Source: Paraspadella gotoi (lineage: Eukaryota > Chaetognatha). Taken from it: a DNA stretch of 64,000 nt. The DNA lies in NCBI GenBank assembly GCA_051294375.1, contig JBJCIZ010000239.1, positions 5,367,656 through 5,431,655 on the forward strand, given 5' to 3'. Position 1 is the first letter of the stretch. Every line of letters begins with the position of its first letter. Positions 12,100-27,984 of the stretch are shown here, piece after piece. The position numbers and the translations under genes are program-made. The notes beneath the pieces were generated by a model that saw only the letters and a program-made list of their open reading frames with translations, did no database searches and was not told where the DNA came from.

Positions 12100-13518
12100 G
12101 AATCCATACCTGGGTATCGTGCAAGTTTGTGGCCGATGGAATCGTGAGACTTGAAGATGGTCGAGATTGTTGGTAAACGAAAATTGCTAACGGTGTATCG
12201 TTTGATATGATGTATTATTGTGACGCTTGTCTCTGATGTATACATGTGTTGGTTTTTAACTGGATACCCACTGTGTACTGATCGATCGGATCTCTCTGGG
12301 AAGATAGAGACTCGGTCACGCAGACGAGGAGTAACAACAGAAAAACGGATAATCCACTACCGACCCAATTTGGATTTTCTTCTGCCCAGCGAGATGAAGT
12401 ATGAAAGTTAGACGCCTACAGCATAATATTTGCTTCTCTTCCTATGAACTCAGAAGAGAGGAGCAAGAAGTATGAAGAAAACATCTAAATAATGAGAGAA
12501 AAAAATATATTAAAACATTAGTTTACAAAACAGAATCGAAATTTTTAAACCTTGGTTACTTTTTTTGGAACGTACATAAGTAAAAGCTGGGGAAATTTAT
12601 GATGTTTAATTTCTTTCCGTTTTATCTTATTTAAAACTTGGAGAAGAGAGAAAAGAAAAAAAGTGGAACATTAAAAAAAAATAACAAATCTATTATAAAT
12701 AATGACCAAAAAAATGCAGGGAAAAAAAGTTTAAAGGAAAAAGGCTAAAAAAACGAAGAAAGCTTGAAACATGAAGATAATTGAAGACAAATAAAGGGAG
12801 ACAGAATGAAAAAGGGAGGATTAAAGGGAGATTAGGAGGATAGGATGAGATTAAGGTGAGATTAAGATGATATTAAGGGGAGAGTTAGGGATATGATGAT
12901 ATTAAGGTGAGATTAAGAATGAGATTAAGGGGAGATTAGAAGGAAAGGATGAGATTATGGTGAGATTAAGATGAGATTTAAGGTGAGATTAAGAGGATAG
13001 GAGGGTAGGAGGATAGAGTAGGATAAGACAGGTAGGAGGATAGGGTAGGATAGGAGGGTAGAGGGGGAAATAGATAGGGAGTAGGGAGGATATAGGAGAA
13101 TAGGATAGGATAGGTGGATTGGACGGTAGAAAGGATAGGGTAGGATAGGAGGAAAGAGCCTAAAATGGATGGGGAATAGGGAGGATAAGAGGATAGGTTA
13201 GGATAGGAGGATACGATAAGAAGGATAGGTTAGTGATTAGGATGGAAGTAGGGAGAATAGATGGATGGGGGAGGAAAGGAAAGAGGGCGAGAGGGGGAGT
13301 GAGAAAATGTGAGCGACGGGAAAAGGCGAAAACCCCACATGCTATAATATATCGAGAAAAGAAGCAAAAAAGATAACGCGGAATTCATAACGACGGAAAG
13401 GAGGACTAAGGAGTGGGGGAAGAAGAGAGGGAGGAGAAGAGGGAGAAATGAGGAGGGATGGAGAGGAGAGAGAGAGAGAGAGAGATGAGAGAGGAGAGAG
13501 AGATGAGAGAGAGAGGTT

Positions 13519-13555
<37 letters not shown>

Positions 13556-13569
13556 GAGAGAGAGAGAGA

Positions 13570-13606
<37 letters not shown>

Positions 13607-14230
13607 AAGGAAGAAGTCTTTCAAGCGGTTACGCCAATCAAAAAATTTGCACCACGTTTGTTGTAAGGTGATCGCTTCTTGAAAACTCTTGATATCATCA
13701 GCTCGCGATTAATTAATTAAGGTAATTAAATTGCGTACACTCGACTCGCGAGGAAGAAGTGTTACCAGAGAGAGGTGAGCTGAGCAAAAAGGGTAAATAG
13801 ATAGGTAGAATGGAGGTAAATAGAGAGGAGAGAGGAAGCTAAATAGAAAAGAAAAGATAGAGAAGACTGACGGTTTGTAGAATTGGAAAAGGGAAATTAT
13901 AAACAGATCAGAAAATATGAGCGTATAAAGATCTCATTAATTTCGATTAGAAGAAGCGGATTTCAAAGTGTCGAAGAACGACGGCATTTAAAAAATGTAT
14001 TACACTATAACGCTTTGTCTTTTTGTCGCTTAGGCGCGGTTAATTCAGGGTGCGATGGTTATAAACTAAACTAATCATAAAGCTTTTTTGTGGAGGTAGC
14101 AAAGAGTTAAACTTTTTAATTTGAAAAACATAAAAGTCATAGCCTTATGTCGGGAACAAACAATAAAAGCATTGTCGGTTGACGGCAACAAAAACTGGGC
14201 ATGGCACGCCGCTTGGTGCGGCGCAGAGGA
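12100..14230 (-). repeat. Inverted copy of block A positions about 9,590-11,640
   Basis: Read backwards, landmarks match in order: GGCCGATGGAATCGTGAGAC pairs with the 11,400 region, ACAGAATCGAAATTTTTAAA with 11,150, the minisatellites with 10,485-10,925, AATTAATTAAGGTAATTAAA with 10,080, and GTCGGTTGACGGCAACAAAA with 9,640. Identity is poorest near the turning point (12,100-12,500) and at the far end. A hairpin-type long-read artefact is the simplest reading; a true palindrome is the alternative. Confidence 0.85.
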
Positions 14231-14640
14231 TGAGAGACGGACATCTCCGAGAGTAAGACGCAGAGACGACAAGTATCACTACTATCCTACTGACCGCAAG
14301 ACCCATGTTATCGAGTCAATCCAACCAACACGGATCCATACAGCGTGCGACGTATGTCCTGACGCCCCATGCGTCGCACTCAGACTGATCACCTGATACT
14401 AGACCTCAGTTTAACTAGGTTGATCTTCTACACGCCCACGAAGGTAGCATCTAGCAGTTGTGACCAGTTACAAAGACCTCAGCCAGAGTCAAATACCCAG
14501 AGAAGGCGCACACGTCCCAACCCACCCCTGGAGTACCACCATCTAACACAGCCATCGATCATAGAAAGTAAGCCGACTAGGAATCCCAGACAAAGAACAT
14601 ACCACATAAGGGTACAATAAGAACTCAGAGCCCAACTTTA
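14231..14640. other. About 400 bases without local pattern, possibly low-quality sequence
   Basis: Base composition is much more balanced than anywhere nearby. There are no homopolymers, no SSRs and no match to the other copies that I can follow, although neighbouring sequence on both sides does match other blocks. Frames of 83-91 codons here give no recognisable protein. Confidence 0.4.
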
Positions 14641-14649
14641 AGTATTGGA

Positions 14650-16215
14650 TTTTATCAGCAAAAAGATTTCTTACAATCGAAATTATGAAAAGCGAAAGAA
14701 AGATAAGAAAAAAAAAGGAAAAAACAACAAACAAAAAGAAAAAAAGGTCCAGAAAAAAAAGAGGAACAAAACGAAGAACAGAAGAACCAAGCAAGAAAAG
14801 AAAGAAGAAAGAATGATAAAGCACAAAGACAAAGAAAACGAATAGAACATGTAATGAAAATAACGGAAAAGCAATTATTAACAATGTTTTATTAGCGTGA
14901 AAGTATACTAATTTTATTATTAATTTTTCTTTCCCTCTTTTTGTTTTTCGCACTCTCCGACTTGGAATTTTTAAAAGGATACAGTCATATTTTTAAATTA
15001 TTTATATTTTCATCATTCATGGAATGACACACTCTCAACTCCACCACGAGGTGCACCACCTAGCTTAACATTCTGATTTCCAGTTATGTCTTTATAGGGA
15101 TCAAGATTCTTATCTGTTGAAGACGAAACACCGCTCTTTTAAAGATTTTTATAATGATGTAGAATAGGTTTGAGCGCGAAGTTGACTGTTAGCAAATACT
15201 ACGATTTTGATTTGTAGATAAGTATTCACAAAGTTTCAGGAGAGACAAATATAGACGGATACGGACAAAAAGACGCGGAAAGAACTTACCAAAAGGACAA
15301 AAATCTTTTTTTGTTTTGCAATCTTCACAAATTTGCGAAGTAAGTAATAGGTTTTAATGTTTGTAGTATTTGGACTTCGGGGTTTCGTGCGTTAAGCGAT
15401 ATAGTCATCAGGCATTTGTCATGGTTTATTTCTGGTATTAGTCTTTTTTTTAGCTGGCGTTCACATGGTATTCGCATCTGAAATCTACGATTAAAGTCTG
15501 GCGTATGAGTATCTCAGAGTTTAATGCATGCTGGTTTCGTAAATAGAAACCGTCTTGAACCACCTCCGTGAGTGACATAACTAATAATTACCTAGCAAGC
15601 GACAATAATTTTTTAATAAACGCCCTTAACTATCCGCGACTGCAGGGCTTCCTGAAGCAGTGAGTTCGTGATCCACTGTTGTTTCTGAGGTTCTCAATAT
15701 AGCGTAACTGTTCAGAGAAACGGCGGCTTCGATACCCGACCGACTATCAAAGAATAATAGATGAATTTTAGAAGAAATAAAGGGGACGAAGAACTATGAG
15801 TACAAGGATACCCAACTTTGCGTTCAAACTCTTTTAACTTGTTTCATAATTTTCTCGATTTATACGATCGAGACTGAACTCGTAGATGATTTTTGACGAG
15901 ACGTCCGACTGTCCGACCAGCTCTCTTTTCGTTGCAACATTCGGTTTTGACCTTTTCCTCTCGACCGATACGAGCTAAATCTCTCCTGTTCGAACTTTCT
16001 TCGAAACTGAGGAAATTTAGGATGCAGTGAAATATTTGTACCCATGACGGGGCGAACCGGGCGATGTATTATATATTTTGGCGCTTGTATCTCACTTTTA
16101 AGACGTGTCAAAAATGCAAAGCCCGATAATTCGCAGCCGACCTTCTCGATATGATTTTACAACCAACGAAAACGCATCTGTCTCTTGATAATCCAACGGC
16201 ATTAGTCCTCTTCTC
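14650..16215. repeat. Block E, copy 1
   Basis: Matches 37,240-38,330. Shared words include AACAATGTTTTATTAGCG, CTCTCCGACTTGGAATTTT, TTCTGATTTCCAGTTATGTC, GTCCGACTGTCCGACCAG and AATTTAGGATGCAG. This copy carries many extra bases relative to 37-38 kb, so it looks like the noisier version. No gene is intact. Confidence 0.8.
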
Positions 16216-16545
16216 TCTCTCTCTCTCGCTCTCTCTCTCTTCTTTCTCTCATCTCTTCTCTCCTCTCTTCTCGTCTCTCTCTCTCTCCTCTCTCTCTTCT
16301 CTCTCGGGTCTAGATCTGGCTCGAGTCTTCATCTCTCTCTCGATGCTCTCTCTTTTCTCTCAACTGNNNNNNNNNNNNNNNNNNNNNNNNNGCATAACTC
16401 GATGATTCGGAGTCTTTTGTTGTTCACTATACCCTCCTCTCTCTCTCTCTCTCTCTCTCTCGCTCTCTTCTCTCTCTTCTCTCTCTCTCTCTCTTCTCTT
16501 CTCTTCTCTCTCTTCTCTCTCTCTCTCTTCTCTCTCTCTCTCTGT
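16209..16545. repeat. TC-rich junction with a 25-N gap at 16,367-16,391
   Basis: Interrupted TC runs lie on both sides of an exactly 25-base N run. The gap separates block E copy 1 from block B copy 1. Confidence 0.9.
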
Positions 16546-17022
16546 CAATAAATTCTCCTTCCGCTGGCTTCATCTTAGTTCTTTTAATTTTTTCCCTTTA
16601 TTCATTTCTCTCATATCCCTTTCCCCGTTTTTTTTACGAGATATTTTATGACGCATTTATGTCCATTTTTTTTCTCGACCACAATTTTTATCATTTCTTT
16701 CCACTTTTCAAATATAAAAGTTAGTTTTTCTTTCTTATCCATTTTAATAAAATTTCAATTCGTTATTATTTGTTTGGGGGGATTTTTGTTTAATATGATT
16801 TGTCGCTTTTTCTTTTTTTTTCTTCAATTTTTCATCCTTTTTTCTTCCTTTTTTTTTTTCTTTCTTTCTTTCTTTTCTTCTTTCTTCTTTCTTTCTTTCT
16901 TTTTTCTTTTCTTTCTTTCTTTCTTTCTTTCTCTTCTTTCTTCTTCCTTTCTTTCTTCTTTCCCCACTCTTCTTTACCTTCTTTTTTATCATTTTTTTCC
17001 ACTTCCTATTTATCTTCGTCTT

Positions 17023-17099
<77 letters not shown>

Positions 17100-17926
17100 C
17101 ATCTCCCCTTTTTTTATTCACTCTCATCCGTTTTCCTTATTACCGTCGTTAGCTTCCTGAATTTTTTTTCCCAAAGCCCCCCCTCCCTTTCGCCTCTTCC
17201 TGTTAACTTTCAAAGCCGATCAATTTTTTTTTTTTGTCACTCTTCCTTTATTTTTATTTAATCGTTATACTTTATTTTTATTTATATATTTGTTTTTATT
17301 TGTCTAATTTTCTTTCCTTATATAGTTTTTTAGTTCGTATTTTCTTGTTTCTCTTCCTCTCTTCTTTTCTCTCCAACTTTCCTTCCTATCTTCTAAATCT
17401 CTTCTTACTTTTCCCTCCTTCCTTCCTTCCCTCCTTCTTTCCTTCTTTCCTTCCTTCTCTTCTTCCTATTTCTTTCATTCTACTCTCCTTTTTCTTTTTC
17501 TTTTCCTTCCCTCCTTGTCCTCCTTTCTTTCTCTCCTTCCTTCTCTCCCTTCCCTTTTTGTCTTATTCTTCGTAATTGATTTCGGTTTTTAAGTATCTCG
17601 TGAAAGGTCGACGACGACGATCGACGACGACGACGACGACGACGAGATCGACGAAAGAAAAAGAAAAATGCGAACGACCCTGCGTCGACGCTTTGACAAT
17701 CATAGGAAATTAGGAATTGACATAGACGGAATGGTCGACGAAATCTGCGGATATTAAAGCCAATTTAATCTTGTATATAATATAAATTTAATAATAAAAA
17801 TATGTATATATATAAAAGAATACTATCAACAACAATAACTACAACAACCAACAACAACAACAACGAAGAGTCTGACAATTACAAATGCACAAGAAGAGAG
17901 AGAGCAGAGAAGTGAGAGAGAGAGAG

Positions 17927-17966
<40 letters not shown>

Positions 17967-18435
17967 GAGAGAGACTACATTATCATTACGGACGACGACG
18001 ACAACGACGACAACGAAGACAAGAAAAGAAAATATGATAATTAATGTTTCTTTATCACAATGTTATTCTATAAACTCTTGAGGGCAACAGATAAGCAAAT
18101 TCACGATCGCATCGACTGAGATTTCGTTCTTCTATTATCTTTTGAAGGCGACTCTCTTTTGGGCTTATTTTTCTTTCCGCCTTCTTATTCGTTTGCCCTT
18201 CTTCTTTTTTGGCCCTTCTTCTCTAGTGGCTCTTCTTTTTAGGCCTTCTTCTTTTCCAAGTCTCTCCATTTTCTTTCCTTCATTTTCCATTTTTCTCTTC
18301 TTTCCATATCAACTTCATTTTCTGGTAATCTTTTCATTTTCTTTCACATCTCTCCCTCCCTCCCTCTCATATCTTTCTCTCTCCCTCCTCTCCCTCTCTT
18401 ATCCCTCTCCCTCCTTCCCTCTACTCTCTCTCTCT

Positions 18436-18484
<49 letters not shown>

Positions 18485-18924
18485 CCTCTCCTCTCTCTCT
18501 CTTCTCTCTCTCTCTCTCCCTCTCTTCTCTTCTCCCTCCAATCAGCTCCTAAAAGTTTTGATGATCCAACATTCAGTCATGAACGAGTTAATGAGAAAAA
18601 TGTGTCTCGCCGCCACAAGGAAAAAACTGTCTCCTATTTCCTCTTGTCGTAGCTGTGGTGCGGTGGTTCGTCTTTTGTGACATTGTCCTTGTCGTTTTTG
18701 AGACATTGTCCTTGTCTTCTTCATTTTCATTTTCGTCATCGTCGTTTTTGTGACATTGTCCTTTTTCATTAACATCCTTCGTTCATCGCTCGTTATTTTA
18801 CTTTTGCACACTTACATTGTCTACTTTCACCCTGTCGTCTTTTGTGACATTGCCCTTGTCATTTTCGTCGTCATCATCGCATCATCTTTCCTGGCTCTCT
18901 GTCGGTGCGTCGTTCGTGCGCGTT

Positions 18925-19060
18925 CTATCGCTTTATCGGCATATCGCGGCCGCCTTTGGAATCGCGTGCGTTGATTGCTGGTATGATACGCTCCATTTTC
19001 CTGGAAAAATACTATTTTGCCTCGTCGTCGTCTCTCTCTCTCTCTCTCGTCTCTCTCTTC

Positions 19061-19104
<44 letters not shown>

Positions 19105-19465
19105 GTCGTGCGCCTCTTCTCTGTTTCCATGAACCGCAACGCGCTCGAACTCCCCGCTCTGCCAACCGCCAGCCTACTCTCTAAAAAAACATTAATAAAG
19201 ACAATATAAACGAGCGCCCGGTGCCGCCCCCCTCGTCCGCCCTTAAAATAAGATCAAACGACTGGGTCGTCTGCTGGCGTGCTGGCGTCTCGCGTCTTCT
19301 CTCTTTCTCTCCTGCTCGTCCATACGATCACGTCTCCGCGTCGCGAGTCAGTCGCCCCGGGAAAATCAGAGGAAGAAAGAGATGAAAAAAGGGCGCTATT
19401 TTCCGGAAGCGCCCTATTTCTGTCCGTAATCCGTAACTTAATTGTTGTAACCCAAAATATGTTGA
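18925..19465. repeat. Block C, copy 1
   Basis: Matches 32,795-33,350: GGCATATCGCGGCCGCCTTT, ATACGCTCCATTTTCCTGGA, a TC tract, CCCGCTCTGCCAACCGCCAG, then ACGTCTCCGCGTCG and the T-element left end. A short part also occurs at 31,095-31,195. GC-rich relative to its surroundings. Frames in it are Arg/Ser-rich and not conserved between copies. Confidence 0.85.
19399..19463 (+). mobile_element. T element (MITE-like), left end only
   Basis: The left terminal repeat begins TTTTCCGGAAGCGCCCTATT after a TA and continues with CCGTAATCCGTAACTTAATT. The sequence then switches to TC and block B copy 2, so the internal part and right end are missing. The same start in block C copy 2 is followed by a full element. 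Confidence 0.7.
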
Positions 19466-19496
19466 ATCCGGTCTCTCTTGGGCTCTCTCTCTCTCT

Positions 19497-21175
<1,679 letters not shown>

Positions 21176-22859
21176 CTTGTATTACTTACCTGTCTCCCTC
21201 TCTCTCTTCCCCTTTCTCTCTCAATACAGTCTTCCATTTCTGGTCCATCATTCATCTCTTTTTTTCTCCTTTCCTCCTTATTATTCCCTCTTTAATTTTT
21301 CCCTTTTACTTCCTCTCTTTTTTTTCCCCCTTTTCTCCTTTCCTTTCCCTTTTATATTATCCTTCCTCCATTCCTTCCTCCTTTCCTTTCCTTTTTCCTT
21401 TTCCTCCTTCCTCCCCTTTCCATTAACTTTCTCCTTTCCTCTCTCTTCCTTTTCCTTTAATGTTCTTCCCCTTTCCATTTATCCTTCCCTTTCCCATCTC
21501 TACCAGACCCAATTGACCATCTATCCTTTTTTCTCTCCTTATTTTCCCCAAAATCCAACGTCGCAATGTAGCCTCCAAAAGAGAAAGAAAAAAAAAAGAA
21601 AAAAGGAATCTCCATCAAAAACTGAAGGACCGAGAATTCCACGCTGTTGGTCGTTAACCGTCGTTTGTTTTAAAATCTCGTTAAGCAATATTGATTCTAC
21701 CAAAATTCATTACGATTATCACTTCGAAAAGTTTTTTTTAAATGTTATTTTAAGAATATGTATAAAAAACCAACAGAACAGACGGACCCAACTTAGATTC
21801 TCAAACTCCCCTCACTTACCCTCTGAACTTACCTTGGCCGGGTTAAACCCTGTGTCTCTGCTCTTTCACCGGGTTAAATCACCCCGGCGGAATCAACAAG
21901 GTTTCACGGCTCTCACCTCACACGGGCTGCTTCCTTTTAAGGGCTTTGAGCTAGACCAGGGAGAGAGAGAAAGACAGAGAGCGGAGAGAGACAGAGGAGA
22001 GAGAGAGAGAAAGAGAGAGGAGAGATAAGAGAAGAGAGGGAGAGGAACGACGTAGAGGACGCGAGGAGATGAAGGAGATGGGCAAGGACGAGCGTAATAA
22101 AAGTGTTAACGGCATCGTGTGGGGGGAGAGTAAAGAAGGGGGGGGAGTAAGAGAAGCAAGCAATAAACGCTCGAGAGATAGAAAAAAAGCAAGCGATCCA
22201 TATGGAGAGAGAAGAAGGATTGCAAAGCAGAAATAAAGATATTATGGCAACTAGTGATCGTTCGAATGGGAGGATTCTGATAAAAAATAGCAAAGCAGAG
22301 AAAAGGCGAGATGGGGTTTCTAGGGGAGAGAAGATGAAGCAAGGGAAGCCGCGTTGGAAATGAAGAGAGATAAGTAGTAAGCAAGGTATTCGAGAAGTAA
22401 GGACGGCAGAAAGCAAGTAAGCAGCAGAGGCATGAAGAAAGCTAAAAAAAAAAGTATTCAAGCAGTGCAGAGTATAAAAGATTAAGGGCGAACCAAAGGG
22501 GAGAAATCGTGAATTGGAAAGCATAAGCGGACTGAGGAAGAGAGGAAGACAAAGGAGAATACTGAGACGGGATTTGGAGAGATGAGAGAGAGCAAGCAAA
22601 TCAAAGGAAACAAAGAAAAAAAAAAAAAAAGAAAAGGCAAACAAGCATTCAGAAGACTTCTTTCAAAGTTTTTTTCCAACGAGATTATTTTTCGCCGTTG
22701 GGAATTTTTGATTTTTCTCTTTCTTTCGAGATTTTTCTCCGATTTTTTTCGGTTTTTTCATTCGAGCTTTCTTACTGCCCGTTCAGTTGCTCTTTGGTTC
22801 GTTGTTGTTGTTGTTGCTGTTGATGGTAAGAGTTTCAGTAATTCATTGTTGATGAATTT

Positions 22860-23090
22860 GGTACAACCAATATAAATATATATCCATTCATTTAATACAA
22901 TAAGCTATCTTGCCCCTGACCTTTGGACTAGGCGTTGGTGGTTTTAAGGCCTCCATCACTCTTACAAGATATTGACAAAGCGGTCCAGGGGCATAGCTTT
23001 CAATCCAGAACTTCTCTCATAATCTCGTTATTTTACTCACCAGTGTACCTGGCTTCCCTATCAATGAAGTAGCATAATATTTCAAATAAT
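22860..23090 (+). repeat. D repeat, plus orientation, in block A copy 2
   Basis: Counterpart of 6,705-6,945, with extra single bases such as GACCTTTGGACTAGGCG in place of GACTTTGGACAGGC. Confidence 0.8.
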
Positions 23091-24689
23091 GGATGGTGCT
23101 AGTAAACTGAGTAATTACATAGATGTTGACTCGAAATAGTTTAAGGTTCAGTGGCAGTTTTTTTTTTATAAAACTAAGTATGTATTTCTCGGTCAAAAAA
23201 ATAGCCATCTTAAGATGACCATCTTTCACTCTTGGCCGCGCTCTCTGAAGAGACATTAATATGTTAGCCGTTTGTGAGCTATATTCTAACCCGGTTGGTG
23301 CATTGAGTGTAGTTAATATCCCAGCTTAAGGGATGTTTAGCCTACTGGAGATCGATCCTGCATTAAGTCAGTTTCCAAAAAAGTACGGAAAGCAATCTAC
23401 ACCTTAAGCCCCCATCCACAAAAAAACCGCTTTCTTTTATTTAATATATATTATAACAAATGTAGTTCTGTATATTTTTTAACATTTTCCGTCAGTCGGC
23501 TTTTCTTGACGAGGCTTTATCAAACTTGAAAAGGATTTTTAAGTCGAATTTTTCTTTATTTTTTTTTGTTTAGAAAAAAAAGCTTTTTTTTCAAAAATTT
23601 ATATGCAAATTTTTTTTGTGGTGACATTGAAACGGTTTTTGCTTATCACTTTTTCGTCAATTTTTTTTTCTTTTTTTTTACAAAAAACTGCATTAATTCA
23701 TTTTCGTTCTTTCTTTTATATAAATGTTTTTTTAATTTCTTTTTATGCTTCAATTTTTTTTCTCTAATCTTTCAATTTCTACTATCTTTAATTTTTTTTT
23801 CCTTTTTATTTTTGTTAAAAAAAATTCTTTTTTTTTTTACTTTTTTTCGTTATTAGTATATTTTGCTTCGCCGTTTATTTTTTCGCAGAAAAATGTTTGT
23901 TTATTTATATTTTTTCTTGAATTTGCTTTTAAAAATTTTGTTATAGTACTTGTAAGGTGCTATCTAAATATTCTAGTTTAATAGGTACGTTGAGGAAAAA
24001 ACTAACTACCAATTTTTCTTCTCGTGGATTTAGCTTTTTATATATCAGATAGAACTTGAATTTTATTCCAAACGTCTTGAAACTCAAAATTTTTGCAAAG
24101 TAGTTTAATCACAAAATCAAAAAAAAACGATTTAGGATAATCAACAGTACTATAGGATTACACACCAACTATATTAAACAAAAACCTTTTTACCTTGACG
24201 AATGTGAGAGAGAGAGAGAGAGAGACGAGAATGAGAGAGAGAGATGAGAGAAGAGAGAGAGAGAGACTGAGAGAGAGAGAGGACGAGAGAGAGAGAGATT
24301 CATTTTCTTTTTTCGCGGGTTTCGCGAAAAGAAAAAGAAACGAGGAAAATATTTTAGGATTTTTTTTATGGACTAAGAAAAAAAATGTTTTTTTATTAAT
24401 GACATTCGATTTTTGACGATTCTGCACAGTCTGGTTGAAGACCGACGAACGACCGATGAAGACGACCGACGACGACGACCGACGACGAGAACGACGGATT
24501 GCCATTCTAACCACGTGTCAAGCGAAAAGGCAAAAATAAATGAAAAAAATTAAATGAGCAAAACATTAAACAAAAACAACAAGAGGAAAGAGAAAGAGAA
24601 AGAGAAAGAGAAAGACCGGAAACCTCATTGCACTATTTAACATATTTCATATCTATGTATCTATATAGCAATTTTTCCAAATTCAGCTT

Positions 24690-24920
24690 CCTTGATATTT
24701 TGACTTCCAGAGTACCAATATTAGTAATTCGCCATCAATTTATAAAATTGAAACATTCTTGAACCATGATAACCAATTAGTTGATAAGGGAAAGCCATGG
24801 AACTCAGGGTGAGCGGATAACGGGAAACGGAGTCTTGCCTCGAAAGCTTGCTATGTCAATATCACTAAGATGGGATGGAGGCCTTTAAACCACCAAAGCC
24901 TCTGCAAAGCTAACGGCAAA
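24690..24920 (-). repeat. D repeat, minus orientation, in block A copy 2
   Basis: Counterpart of 8,440-8,680. GGAGGCCTTTAAACCACCAA is recognisable. Confidence 0.75.
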
Positions 24921-25918
24921 TAGATAATTTCATTAAACGGAAAGAATTTAATGCCTCCTTCAGATTTTTTTTTTCGTCCCAACGTTTTTTTGTTTGTTTT
25001 CTTTGTTTTTTTTGTTTCGTTTTTATTCCAAAAATCAAAAGGAAGTAAACTTGGAAAGGGCAAAAGCGGAGTCCCGCTGCCAGAAACGCGGACATTTGAG
25101 GCACCCGTACATGAAGGACGAATCGAAAGACGACGAAGACGTAAGAATGAAGGACTAAGAGGATGGACGATGATGATGACGACGGAGAGTGAAATGGGAT
25201 CTGAGAGAAATAGAAAAAAAATAAATACCGTTAAATCTGGGGTTGCTTAATAAAATACGTATGAGAGGAGAGAGTAGAGAGAGAGAGAGATGAGAGAGCA
25301 AATGAGAGAAGGGGGGGGGTGAGAGAGAGAGAGAGAATAGAGAGAGAGAGAAGAACGCGACGCACTTTTATTACTTTTCTAGTTCCATCTTGACGTTAAA
25401 TTTTCAGTTTTCTTTGGGGTCGAAAAATTTCTCTTTAAAACTTGAAAAGTAGCATTTTTCGAAAGCGCGTCAGAACCCGATGCTTTTTGGTTTTCCAAAG
25501 TATGTCGAAAATGTTTAATACTGTCTCAAAATATTGAAAAAAAAGTTTTAATTTGTTTTTTTATTTAAGCTTTTTTATAAAAGTATGTTTATCTTACTTA
25601 AAAACTAATAATTCTCCTATAAACGGAACTAAAAAAATATTCTTTTTTTGCTTTTTGCATATACGTTTGAACTTTTATAAACTATTCATAAAGCTAAAAA
25701 AAAAAATTGGGGTTTTTTGTTTCTTTTTCTTAGAAATTTCTAATTGCGCCCTCTTATCGTCGACCTCGCTGTCTCTGATCCCCCGAAAAAAAATAAACAG
25801 ATGAAACAAAACAAAAAATTATTCATATTTTTTTCCCCCGACCCCTTTTTCGTTATAATCCTAACTGATTACTATTTATTTTTTTTCCCGCCACTATTTT
25901 CAACTTACTCTGTCTCTC

Positions 25919-25953
<35 letters not shown>

Positions 25954-26704
25954 TCTCTCCCTTGCTTTCTCTCTCTCTCTCTCCTCTCTTCTCTCTGTGT
26001 CTCTCTCTCTCTCGTCCCACCAACCGTGGCCTTGCCAATTTTTCCCGTCAACCGACAATGCTTATTTTGTTTGTTCCCACATAAGGCTATACTTTTTGTT
26101 TTTTCAAATTAAAAGTTAACTCTTTGCTACCTCCACAAAAAAGCTTATGATTTAGTTTAGTTTATAACCATCGCACCCTGAATTAAACTCCCCCCCCGCC
26201 CAAGCTACAAAAAGACAAAGCGTTTATAGTGTAATTACATTTTTTAACATGCCGTTCGTTCGTCGCACTTTGAAATTCTGCATTCTTCTCTAATCGAAAT
26301 TTAATGAGACTTATACGCCATATTTTCTGATCTGTTTATAATTCCGCTTTCTCCATTCTACAAACCGTCAGTCTTTCTATCTTTTTTTCTATTTAGCTTC
26401 CTCTCTCCTCTCTATTTACCTCCAATCTACCTATCTTAATTTACCCTTTTTGCTCAGCTCACCTCTCTTCTGGTAAACACTTCTTCTCCGGAGTCCGAGT
26501 GTACGCTAATTTAATTACCTTAATTAATTAATCGCGACTGATATTCAAGGTTTTCAAGGAAGCGATCACCTTACACGCAAACTGGTGCAAATTTTTTGAT
26601 TGGGTAACCGCTTGAAAGACTTTCCTTCTCTCTCTCCTCTCTCTTTCTTCTCCTTTCTCTCTCTCTCCTCTCTCTCTCTCCTCTCTCTCTACCTCTCTCT
26701 CTCT

Positions 26705-26744
<40 letters not shown>

Positions 26745-27984
26745 CTCCCCTCAATTTCTCTCCTCTCTCCCTCCCTCTCTACTTTTTCCCCCCCACCCTT
26801 TCCTTCGTTATGAATTCCGCGTTATCTTTTTTGCTTCTTTTCTCGATTATTTAAGATGTTGGGGTTTTCGCCTTTCCCGTCCACCTTCTCACTCCCCCTC
26901 TCGACCCTCTTCCTTTCCTCCCCTCCATCCTATTCTCCCTACTCATCCTTCCTAAAACCTATCTTTCTATCGTATCCTTCCTATCCTAACCTATCCTCTT
27001 ATCCTCCCCATTCCCATCCATTTTAGGCTCTTTCCTCCATATCCTACCCTATCCTTTACCGTCCAATCACCTATCCTATCCTATTCTCCTTATCCTCCCT
27101 ACTCCCTATCTATTTCCCCCTCTACCCTCCCTATCCTTACCCTATCCTCCTAACCGTCTTATCCTACTTATCCTCCTACCCTCCTATTCCTCTTAATCTC
27201 ACCTTAAAATCTCATTCTTTAATCTCACCATAATCTCATCCTTTCCTCTAATCTCTCCCTTAATCTTCATCTTAATCTCACCTTTTATATATCATCATAT
27301 CCCCTAACCTCCCCTTAATATCATCTTAAATCTCACCTTAATCTCATCCTATTCCTCCTAATCTCCTTTAAATCTCCTTTTTCATTCTGTCTCCCTTTAT
27401 TGTCTTCATTATCTTTCATTGTTTCAAGCTTTTTCGTTTCGTTTTTTTACCTTTTCCTTTTAAACTTTTTTTCCCTGCATTTTTTTGGTCATTATTTATT
27501 AATGATTTGTTATTTTTTTGCATTCTCACTTTTCTTCTCCAAGTTTTAAATAAGATAAAACGGAAAGAGAATTAACACAGTAAAATTTCCCCAGCTTTAC
27601 TTATTGTACGTCCAAAAAAAGTAACCAAGGTTTAAAAATTTCGATTTTCTGGTTTTTGTAAACTAATGTTTCTATATATATTTTTTTATTATTTAATCAA
27701 CTTTGTCTATCTCTCATAAAAAGAAAGTTTTCTACTACTTAATTATCTCCGAAGATGATTATCTTTCTGTCCTTGCCGTGCTCCCAACAAACGATAAGAA
27801 AGAGGATCAAAAACAACAACAATAACATCGAACAAGCAGAAAAAACAACAACGATCAACATTCAGAATTTTTCACAACGTCGGCCTTTCTTCGAACTCAC
27901 GATTCCATCAGGCAACAAACTGATCAGTTTCTTATTCTTTTACCTAGTTTTTATTTCGTTTTTATTTTCGTTGTTCATTATTAA

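Larger units (their letters stand above)
16392..19480. repeat. Block B, copy 1
   Basis: Begins GCATAACTCGATGATTCGG and matches 28,565-31,195. A subset (from 16,555 to about 18,350) matches 19,497-21,175. Contents in order are TC, TTTC/TTCC polypyrimidine (16,800-17,575), a GAC array at 17,610-17,655, a CAACAA stretch, interrupted GA (17,897-17,975), TC (18,425-18,530), GTC/ATTGTCCTTGTC words (18,660-18,880) and block C. No gene is seen. Confidence 0.85.

Noticed and set aside
21937-22644. 235-codon minus frame with hydrophobic segments
   Set aside because: Antisense of purine-rich DNA in the noisy copy; the cleaner copy at 5.9-6.5 kb breaks it into short pieces.
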